Positions 55,750-64,000 of a stretch of DNA of 64,000 nt are shown here, piece after piece. Position 1 is the stretch's first letter; the number at the start of each line of letters is the position of its first letter. The stretch lies in the NCBI GenBank assembly GCA_016271365.2, contig CM028131.1, forward strand, positions 175,278,501 through 175,342,500, written 5' to 3'. The notes under the pieces are model-generated. The model had not been told where the DNA came from. It was given only the letters and a program-made list of their open reading frames with translations, and did no database searches. This DNA comes from Neoceratodus forsteri (taxonomy: Eukaryota > Chordata > Ceratodontiformes > Ceratodontidae). A program made the translations under genes and the position numbers.

Positions 55750-57038
55750 GACTGGTGATGATGTTACTAAAACAAAAAAAAGTTTTTTCTTTTTTTTTCT
55801 TTCAGGGTCCTAACTAGCAGGAGCATGTTTGAATTAGATCACAGAATGGATGTTTTACCATAACTGATCCTGTTACAGATCCAGCATGGTGTTCATGATA
55901 ACACAAAGAAGGATGTCAGCTTTATTTTTCTTTCAGATGTGAAAATAGTCTGTGTGGGGGGATTTAACTAGTAAAATGTTTTGTACCATTTGATCAGTTA
56001 TGTTTAGCTCTGTGTTGTCGCTAGAATTTTTTTTTTCAAATGCATTAGATCACAGACTGAAAAGGACTCTAGGGACAGCTCAGAAATACCATCTCCTGGT
56101 GAGCTGGTTTCTGTGTTTTTGCAAGTTCTGAAGCCCCCTCTCTGTAGATAGTTAGGGGAACAGTGTGTATGTAATTTTACCACTATAGTAGCATTGTACA
56201 TTTTTAGTTTACAAGCTGTTTGAATCTGGTGTGAACCCATTTTTCGTCTTTTAGCAAGTACCATCTGATTAATTACTGAGGGAGGTTTTTTCTCCAGTAT
56301 AGTTGCTGTTCAGTTACCTCACGGTGTAGAAATCTATAGTATCGGTGGAAGTGCTTATTGAGTTCTGCTCGTAAGATTCCTTTTTAATTTTTTGTATATT
56401 TACTTCTTTATTAAAGTTGTAGTTAATGCAGAGTTATTGCTTTTGGTAACTTACGGCTAAGATTTATGATGACTACTGTTAAGGGTGGGACTCGGAGTAT
56501 TCCTCATTTTATCAGTACCCTCATGGTGATAGTGGGAGTCCTCATAGTGGTCTTCTGCTATCATTAGTTTGGGATATTCAGGTGTCTTAATATCTAGTTA
56601 TTGGGGACCTCCTTTACTATGGGAACATTTTGTTGAAGTTCTTTTTAACTGAAGGAAACAACTCGCTTTCTTTTTACTTTTTATAGTAAACCTCGGGGAT
56701 CCGCAACTCTGTATGTCTTTGCAGTTCTTGATTTTGCAATGAGGTCTACTAGCAAAAGGAGCTTGGGGTGGGGGATAGTAGGGAACAATAAGACTGGAGG
56801 TCTTTATAATACAGTTAATTTTTCATACAGTTGCTGGGTTTGGAGGAGCCCTCTTTAACCTCATCATGAACTGTAGTATGAGTGGACACTGAGTATGAGT
56901 GGGTACAGTAGATGATTTTTAGGGATTTGTTATTGGTTTGTCTGTTAGATATGTTGCTAGTATTTTATTGTTTTTTTCCTATGGAGGACAAGGGGGGAGG
57001 GGCGCTCACCTGATTCATTGTTTCACCATAAGGAGAAC
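55750..57038. other. Unassigned stretch between L1 ORF1 and ORF2
   Basis: It is longer than a normal L1 inter-ORF gap, so it probably holds one or more insertions. T-runs lie at 55785-55805 and about 56030. No coding family or boxes recognised. Confidence 0.4.
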
Positions 57039-57039
57039 C

Positions 57040-59091
57040 ATTATTTATTGTTCATTTTTAAATGGCTAATAGATTAAAAGTGATGATCATAGAATCCTGC
57101 CAGCAGAAAAATACCATTTGGCCCATCCAGTCTGCCCAAAAAAGATAGCCCACCCCCTCGTGCCTTTTTACCCATTCTGGCAACCTGTTCCATGGACCAC
57201 AGTCCTTTGTGAAAAGTAACACCCCCTTACATCACCCCAAAATCTGCCCCCTTCCTGCTTGAATGTATGACCTCTGGTGGTTTTGTTTTCACTTAGTCAT
57301 AAGATGAAATCCCCGTTACCTTATTTATTCCCTTCACATATTTGAAAATAAGTTGGAACATTAGCGGGGGAGAGACTATCTTAAAAAATATGTGGTATTA
57401 AAGCATCTTAAAAGATTCTCTCCACATTTAGTGTTTTTGTTGGAAACACACCTTCCAGAAAAAAACAGGTTTCTTGGTTATGTACATTGTGGATGGGGCA
57501 AGCCTTTGGAGCTGGCATTAGCTCCAGATGCAGGGCAGTAGCTATTTTGATAGGGAAAACTTTCCCTTTTAAATCCCTTTGTGAAATAAAAAATCAGGAT
57601 GGTAGGTTTTTGTTTATTTAAGGAATGGTGGGTCTTTTCAAGATAGCCCTCGGAATTATATACTGCCCAGTATAGATTCCCCCTCCTTCTTCCTGCAGTG
57701 GGCCTCTGCGTTGGTGCCCCTACACCATCTTCCAGTGATTCTAGGCAAAGACTGGATTTTGGTCTTTGCAAATGATCTTGATAGGTCTTTTAGAACAAGA
57801 GTGGGGCTGTCGCTGGTGTATAGTTCTCTGCATGAATTTGTCTACCAACTAGGGCTGGTCAATCCTTGGTAGTTGGCTAACCCCTCCTCCAAGGATTTTA
57901 CTATTTTTTCAGCCACTCATGGGGTGTACTTAAGGCTGGACTACTTCTGCGTTAGCAAACAGTTTCTTCCCCTTGTCCTAGAATGTCAGATCCATGCCAG
58001 GGTTCTATTGAACCATTTACTGGTCAAAATTGCTATGAAATCCCGTATGTAACTCTAAGGTCACATACAGGGTCACTGAATATACTCTTATTGAAAGATC
58101 CTACATTTATAGCTCATTTTAGGGAGTTTATGTGAAAGTCCATACAATTAAATCAAGCTACAGTCCTTGCGGGTGGCACTCTATGGGCTGCACTAAAAGT
58201 TATTTGGAGGGGAGAGTTCATTAGGTTGGCCACCACAAGGAAAAGGAAGCAGCAAATCCAGGTTGACGGTTAGCTTAAGGAGATTCATTCCCTTGAGCAG
58301 AAGTTAACTCCTTCTTCTCATCCAGAAGGAGACAGGATTAAATTAAAGCTCCTCTGAGCTGACTACTTGGCATATGTTTTAGAAAGAGTGGATAATGCTG
58401 CTTAGCAGCTTAAGACTACTTATTTGGGTCATGGAGACAAGGCAGGAAGGCTTCAAGCAGTTTGTTTGAAACAACAGAAAGAATCTGGCTGGATTACTGC
58501 ACTCAGAGATCCAAATAGTAATATGGTGATTACTAATGCGAAAGATATGGCAGATATTTTGAAATCCTTCTATCTACAGTAAACCTGTATTTCCCTCCTG
58601 CCTTGTCTCGTTCCCATCTATTAGCTATGGAGGAGTTCCTATGTCAGGCCAACCTTTAGTCTATCAGAAAATCAGCAGAATTTATTAAAGGGTCCTATTA
58701 CAGAAGAGGAGCTTGGCTGACCTATTGGTTCTCTTCCCTTAGATAAATTAAGCACTGGTGCCAGAGGGGGTATCCTTCGCTCTTCTATAAAACTTATAAA
58801 GAAGAGTTAATTCCTCTTTTTATAAATCTTTACAATGCTTGGAGTTCTTCTCCCATAGTAGACAAATCCATATTTGAAGCTAGAATAGTGCTCTTACCCA
58901 AGCCAGGGAACAATCCTACTCAAGTGGGTAACTATCTCCCTATCTCCCTTTTAAACACCAATGTTATATGTATGTGAAAGTTGTGGCTGCATGACTAGCT
59001 CAGGTGTGGAATTCCCTCCTGGGTCCAGAGCTGGCGGGTTTTGTGGCTGGGAGGAATGTCAGTGATCACTTCCATAAATTATTCCACTTAA
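57040..59091 (+). pseudogene. L1/Tx1-type ORF2, endonuclease and start of reverse transcriptase
   Basis: Broken plus-strand frames read LKHLKRFSPHLVFLLETHL (about 57398-57455, catalytic glutamate), FFSHSWGV (about 57908) and further endonuclease tail. The linker has ITALRDPNSNMVITNAKDMA and ILKSFYL (58495-58575), and the reverse-transcriptase start has LPKPGNNPTQVGNYLPISLL (about 58895-58955). It runs up to the TTAA at 59088, inside the reverse transcriptase. Confidence 0.65.
57088..57362 (-). mobile_element. CR1 3' fragment inserted in L1 ORF2
   Basis: 'catagaatcctgccagcag', 'tttggcccatccagtctgccc' and 'ttacatcaccccaaaatctgcccccttcc' are the reverse complement of a CR1 3' region, similar in layout to 42240-42350. 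It sits just inside the endonuclease N-terminus of the L1. Confidence 0.65.
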
Positions 59092-59692
59092 AGACCTAGT
59101 GTACTGCCTGGAAACTGTCTGCAATCAATTGTAACTTTCAGATGTAGTCAGCTATCACTTCTTATATCTCAATTATTTATTCTTTTCTGTTTGCTAGTTA
59201 GAAGATTTTCCACCTGGCAGTACTGGGGTGATGTGGGGAGCAGCACTCTGGAGGGGAAAAAAAAGTTATGTTCCTCCCACAACATCAACTTTGAAACCAC
59301 ACTGACTATGACATCACTAGTAGCCAATGAGAATGATTTCTTACTGCCAGGTTTCACTTTCACATGAAGCAGCAGGGACTGGCTCTCCCTGGTTACTAAT
59401 GATGTCACAATGTCCTGCATTTTGATTGCTAGCTTGTGAAAGTCACTGCTCAGGATGCAAGGATTGTGATGCCTCAAGGTGTTTGGTCTCATTTCTGATG
59501 ATGTAGTGGGTGGAACAGAACTGACTTTTTTTCCCCTCCAGGCAGAGTGTTGCTTCACACATCACCCCAGTACTGCCAGTTGGAAAATCTTCTAATTAGC
59601 AAACAGAAAATAAAAAAAATATTTCAGATACTGGAAATGATAGCTGACTGCATCTGAAAATTACCAATAATTGCAAGCAGTACACTAGCTCT
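59092..59692. mobile_element. 601-bp palindromic MITE with TTAA target duplication
   Basis: TTAA occurs at 59088-59091 and 59693-59696. The left end (agacctagtgtactgcctgg) and inverted right end (agagctagtgtactgcttgc) begin arms of about 180 bp that match closely, including 'cagatg.agtcagctatca', 'ttctgtttgct' and 'gaagattttcca.ctggcagta', 'ctggggtgatgtg'. A TTAA duplication is characteristic of piggyBac-group elements. There is no transposase; it must have moved in trans. Removing it and one TTAA rejoins the L1 reading frame. Confidence 0.85.
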
Positions 59693-59696
59693 TTAA

Positions 59697-61250
59697 TGTC
59701 TGCATCCAGGGATCCTGAAACTAAAGCGGTGTAAGTTTCACTGGATGCAGAAAAAGCCTTTGATCGGGTGGCCTGGCCCTACTTGTTTGAAACTCTTAGG
59801 TGTTATAGGACCCCCTCATAATTTATTAATAGAATCCAGGTTTTGTATAGATTCCCACCCACTTGAATACTATGCAACAATGAGCTTTCGGGTTTATTCT
59901 AGTTGACCAGCAGTACTCATCAGGGTTATCTCCTATTACCTTTTTTATTCAATTTGTATATAGCTCCATTGGCCCGCAGAATAAATCTGGAAAAGGAAGT
60001 GGAGGGTACTCGAGTGGCGGGAATCGAATACAAATTGCCATCATTTGCAGATGACATACTACTTCACCTGTCAAACTGGAAATTGTCTCTTCAGGCAGCC
60101 CTGCACATAATATCTCAATTTAGTGGGGTTTTTTTCTGGTTATCAGTTAAATAGACAAAATACAGTGGTTTATCCACTTTCTTCACTTTGCATAAGAACT
60201 GAAGTTTTAAGCATGGGCATACAAAGGGAATCACAAGCACTTTCATATCTAGGGATCAAAATAACAAAAGACTTGTCCCAGTTGAGGCCCATGAACCTGG
60301 ACCTCTCATTGGAAAACTTGAGGAGGACCTTGCCTGTTGGTGACATCTACCTTTGTCAATGTGGGGAATGGCTAATGTGATAAAAATTGTAGTTTTACCC
60401 AGATTGTTTTATCTGTTAAATATGATAAACATGTTTTTGCCTAAAGGGTAGTTTAACAGAATCCATTCTATGTGTTCCACCTTTCTGTGGCTGGAAAAGT
60501 CACCTCGGTAGACCTATGGGAAACTGTGTAGGCCTCAATGTTCGGATGGTCTACAACTTCTAGATTTGCATTTTTGCTATTTAGCCACTCATGGGGCACG
60601 CTGTTTTCAATGGTTAAAACCTAGTGACACAAGTAGGATTTTCCCCAGTTGGTACTTCACAGAGAATGCGTTGGCAGAAGCACATGGGATTTTGTTACCT
60701 TCCATGCTATGTATAGATAAAAATAGCATACCTAAAGGCCTGAAGGAGACTTCTATGGGTTGAGACATGAATGTACATTTACAAGTATGTAACAAAGTCA
60801 CATAACATAAAGCCACTAATCAACCTCTTTACAGAAATTAAAATCTATGTATCTCAGGTCATCCTTTGTTACCAGCAGGATGGATGAATCTATCCTTGGA
60901 CTCCCTTGATGATTTTGTTAAAAATGTGAAACTTCTATCTATAGCAGAGATTATGCGAATATTTTTTATAGGGCCCAAGATTATTTTAAAACATATCAAA
61001 TGAGACATTGTATATCACATTTTATGGGCCTGAATCCATGGAGTAATTCTGTTGGCGTCATTTTTTTATAAAATGTGTACACTTACTATTAAGACTAGAT
61101 CTATTTCTTACCTATAAAAAAGAGAGTTGTCTGCAGTCCTGGAGTAAGTACTCACCAATGGCATACTACTGGAGGAATTTATTAAACTTATCATCATCAG
61201 ATGTCTATTGGTGTAAGATTTGGTCATATAATTCTCGTTATGCCAAACAA
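59697..61250 (+). pseudogene. L1/Tx1-type ORF2, reverse-transcriptase core and C-terminal part
   Basis: After the MITE the frame continues with SLDAEKAFDRVAWPYLFETL, then GYLLLPFLFNLYIAPLA, the catalytic SFADDILLHLSN (about 60040-60075), SYLGIKITKDLSQL and (60566-60763) ATHGARCFQWLKP and FPSWYF. The C-terminal part reaches about 61250 in fragments. The motifs match the neighbouring L1 copy at 62.2-63.8 kb block by block. Confidence 0.7.
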
Positions 61251-61274
61251 GATTGATAAAGACTTCTCCAATTC

Positions 61275-62174
61275 ATGGAATTTCTCAATCTCTTGTTGCC
61301 TTTCCCTTCTACACCACTCTTGTTAGATGGTGATTGGAACCTTCCATTCTCCCCAGATGCAGACAGGACAGGCAAACAGAGGGCGGGCCTATCACCAGTT
61401 CAAAGAACTATTAGGGACTTGAGAGATAAATTAGGCTTGTGTGACCCATGGAGGGTTTTACATACCAGCCAATGGGAATATACCTTCAGGTCTCCAATAC
61501 ATGGGACCTTCTCCCATACAGATTACTTTTTAATAAGTAAACAACTCCTTCCAGCGCTTATGGAATGCCTGATCTCTCCAGAGGTCATTTCAGACCACTC
61601 TTTAGTGTTCTGTGCCATTTCAATATCTTCCAATCACTGGGTGGAGACCACCTGGAAAATTAATAATTGATTATTGAAGGATCAGTGGGTGTTAGACAAT
61701 TTAAAATCCTGTATTGTACAGTATACACAAAGTAACCTAAACACCACAGGTCTGCCTGAAATGGAATGGGGAGACCCGAAGTGTTTTCTAAGAGGAGAAC
61801 TCATCAGGATTGCCTCTATGAAGAAGTACAAATGGGAATATCAAGCCAAAGAATTATTGGATAAAATTAGACAGTTGGAAAAGACTGTCTCCCCCTCATC
61901 CACTGAGTTGTATTGACAGGAACTGATGCATGTTAGGGCACAGTATAATGATTTTCTGGGAGAAAAGGCAGAATATGCTATCCTTAAAACAAACTCCACT
62001 TATATTGACATGGAGGAGAAGTCTGGCCACCTATTGGCACTGAGGGTGAGGCAGCAGGAAGCCTCTCGGCTGGTTAATGCAGTCCATTCCAGGGTAGACG
62101 GCCTCCTTTTAACAAATCCTAGATATATTGCAGCCAAATTTCAGACCTTCTATGAGAACCTATATAGTACTTGA
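61275..62174 (+). pseudogene. L1/Tx1-type ORF2 endonuclease end and linker
   Basis: The frame at 61275-61670 has LLLDGDWNLPFSPDADRTGK (GDWN in place of GDFN), DPWRVLHTSQWEYTFRSP, HTDYFLISKQLLPAL and VISDHSLVF (final S-D-H). The linker frames 61674-61916 and 61926-62174 read MASMKKYKWEYQAKELLDKI-like text, LLALRVRQQEASRLVNAV and KFQTFYENLYST. Single stops at about 61670, 61915 and 62173 separate otherwise open frames. Confidence 0.8.
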
Positions 62175-62189
62175 CCTGACCCCCCTCCG

Positions 62190-63776
62190 GTGGCTCAAGT
62201 TGATGCTTATCTGGCCACATTGAACCTACCCAGCCTCTCTGAAGAGCAACAGTCCTTTCTGATTTCCCCACTCTCAGAGGCAGAGATTAGGTTGGCAATT
62301 TGTAACTTGCCACTGGACAAGGCTCTGGGTCCAGATGGCTTCTCCCCTAACTTTTGTAAAGTACTGGAGGAAGATCTGGCCCCATGGTTACTTCGTATGT
62401 TTCAGGTTATTCTGGCTGGTGAGTGTCAAGACCCACATCTTTTTGAGGCCCTAATAGTTGTATTGCACAAAGAGGAGAGGGATCCAGAACAGGTTTCGAG
62501 CTACCAACCTATTTCACTTTTGGACTATATCAAGATCCTTGCTAAAATATTGGCAACCAGATTAGGCCATGTTACACCTTCTCTGATCTGTGCAGAGCAG
62601 GTGGGATTCATAGCGGGCAGGTCATCCTCAGATCATGTGAGGAAATTGAATCACATTTTCTCTGTGTCCCAAACTAACACATCTGCTGCAGTACTGATGT
62701 TCCGGAATGCCAAAAAAGCATTCAGTAGGGTGCTTTCTCTTCAGAACATTACACAGGTTTGGCTTCCCTCCCCTCATTATGCAATGGATCAAGGCCCTAT
62801 ATACTAACCCCACTGCCTTTATATATTGTAACAGAACCTTCTCCTCATACTTTCCCCTCCACTATGGCATTAGGTAGGGTTGTCCCCTATCCCCCCTCTA
62901 ATTTAATTTGTACCTGGAGCCATTTTTGGTATGGCTTAAAATGGACCCGGAGACTGAGGGAGTGCCTTTAGGCTCGCAGGAATTCAAAATATCAGCGTAT
63001 GCTGATGATATTCTTCTCCATCTGTCAAATCTGAGGGCCTCAATCACCAGGGCCTTGAGTTTGATTCAAGAATTTGGAGTTTTAGCTAATTATAAATTGA
63101 ATTTGGAGAAAACCATAGTTTTCCCCCTCAACTCAGTCACTCACCGTAGGGAGGTTGAGGGTTTAGGTCTACATTGGGAGCACCAAAAACTTAAATATCT
63201 GGGCATATTTTCGACTAGGGACCCCAAATCCCTAAGGGTCAATAGTTTGGATACTCTGGTGCAAGCAATTTAAGAAGATTTAGATAGATGGAGGATGATG
63301 CCTCTATCACTCTGGGGAGAGTAACTTTAATCAAAATGAATATATTACCCCGCATTTTCTATCCCCTCAATATGCTGAATATCTGGTTGCCTCAGGCCTG
63401 GTTTTCTAGGTTACACTCCCTGATCATCAGGTTCATATGGAAGGGTAAACACGCCCGTAGGGCTTATGGGAAACTTACTGTCCCTAAAACAAAATGAGGG
63501 TTGAGGGTCCCCCATTTCAGACTTTATTACTGGGCTAGCCATGCTGCAAAATACTTGAGATGGTTAGAAAAGAGTGAGGAATTAGGCCCTGATCTGTATA
63601 GACTCTTATGGCTAGTGTTAGAAAAAGAGCTTATTTTGGATCAAGGCCTCTCTTCCCTTACCCTTTTTCACATTCCCCCTAAACTGCTCCCCCTTGCTCT
63701 GGCCGAGACACCAGTTGGTACTTCTGTTAAAGTCCACTCTCAATTGTGTGCCTCCCTATCCTACAGGCATACATAA
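62190..63776 (+). pseudogene. L1/Tx1-type ORF2 reverse transcriptase and C-terminal part
   Basis: Motifs: CNLPLDKALGPDGFSPNF, VLHKEERDPEQVSSYQPISL, EQVGFIAGRSSSDHVRKL, MFRNAKKAFSRV (usual D-A-E-K-A-F is altered), then after a decayed stretch at 62745-62910 the catalytic SAYADDILLHLSNL, NYKLNLEKTIVFPL and KYLGIFSTRDPKSL. The frames 63288-63776 continue with RVTLIKMNILPRIFYPLNML, IRFIWKGKHARRAY and LRVPHFRLYYWASHAAKYLR. It is interrupted by stops but in good order. The sequence goes on to the window end. Confidence 0.85.
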
Positions 63777-64000
63777 GATCCTGCCCAGCCTCTAGTGGGT
63801 AACCCAAACTTTAAGATGGGGGGAAATTGGTTATGACCTCCTGGCTTCCCCATTTGGCAAAAGTCAAGATTGCTGATTTATGGCATGATGGGCAAGTCAG
63901 GTCATCAGTTGACATAATTAACGGATTTAATCTAGGGCCCTATATGAGTTTTAAAGTGTTTCAGCTCAGACACTTACTGGCCACTTCTCAAATAAAACAA
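63777..64000 (+). pseudogene. Continuation of the L1 ORF2, cut by the window edge
   Basis: Broken plus-strand frames continue ORF2 toward its C-terminus. Not enough is inside the window to see the 3' end. Confidence 0.5.

Larger units (their letters stand above)
54480..61255 (+). mobile_element. L1/Tx1-type LINE with ORF1 and ORF2, plus strand
   Basis: ORF1 remains at 54660-55610 and ORF2 remains from about 57040 to 61250, same orientation. Between and inside them are a CR1 tail (57088-57360) and a TTAA-flanked MITE (59092-59692). Many stops; inactive. The next L1-type copy starts directly after it. Confidence 0.75.
61265..64000 (+). mobile_element. Second L1/Tx1-type LINE, runs off the window
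   Basis: Starts within the endonuclease and continues through the reverse transcriptase to the window edge on the plus strand. Better preserved than the preceding copy. The 5' part of ORF2 and ORF1 are missing, so it is 5' truncated, or it is a duplicated or recombined continuation of the neighbouring copy. Confidence 0.8.

Noticed and set aside
1..64000. Bacterial-type systems (CRISPR arrays, operons, phage-defence islands)
   Set aside because: No regular spacer array, no ribosome-binding-site-linked gene clusters; the content is that of a vertebrate nuclear genome.

Overview
This is a repeat-dense vertebrate-type nuclear window. I found no host protein-coding gene, rRNA gene or CRISPR array. 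Nearly every segment with recognisable coding content belongs to a transposable element. The mix is CR1 and L2 LINEs, L1/Tx1-type LINEs with a separate ORF1, a third CR1/L2-like LINE with a 2A-like N-terminus, tRNA-derived SINEs with a MIR/L2-like core, cut-and-paste DNA transposons, and a Crypton-type tyrosine-recombinase element. That mix fits a large, LINE-rich vertebrate genome (lungfish, coelacanth, amphibian or non-avian reptile such as tuatara or turtle). The sequence alone does not let me choose between them.

Layout. 1-2.8 kb: non-coding plus a LINE 3' end. 2.77-4.81 kb: the Crypton-type element, with a nearly intact recombinase, a predicted intron, a poly(A) signal and hairpins on both sides. 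4.9-9.8 kb: an old minus-strand L1 split by about 3 kb of other repeats. 10.0-11.5 kb: LINE 3' ends. 11.5-15.0 kb: a long minus-strand L2. 15.0-16.6 kb: a minus-strand LINE. 16.6-25.0 kb: an old plus-strand LINE apparently split by a CR1 (17.2-20.3 kb) and by the 2A-like LINE (20.6-24.5 kb). 25.0-27.2 kb: SINEs, one interrupted by a 739-bp DNA transposon. 29.4-33.7 kb: an old L2 interrupted by a 3.2-kb hAT-like element with an 8-bp target duplication and a BED-finger gene. 33.7-42.2 kb: mostly non-coding with an L1 piece, inverted-repeat segments and a degenerate minisatellite. 42.2-43.8 kb: a truncated CR1. 43.8-52.8 kb: a nest in which an L1 ORF1 is interrupted by an LTR-like repeat that itself carries a nearly full-length CR1. 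53.0-54.4 kb: a second L2. 54.5-64 kb: two plus-strand L1/Tx1 elements, the first interrupted by a CR1 tail and by a TTAA-flanked palindromic MITE.

The genes do not form a host pathway. Each LINE encodes an endonuclease and reverse transcriptase for target-primed reverse transcription; the CR1 adds an SGNH-esterase ORF1 and the L1s an RRM-type ORF1. SINEs and MITEs would rely on enzymes supplied in trans. The most noteworthy items are the Crypton-type element with palindromic flanks, the 2A-like LINE N-terminus, and several insertions whose target duplications can be read directly, giving a relative order of events.
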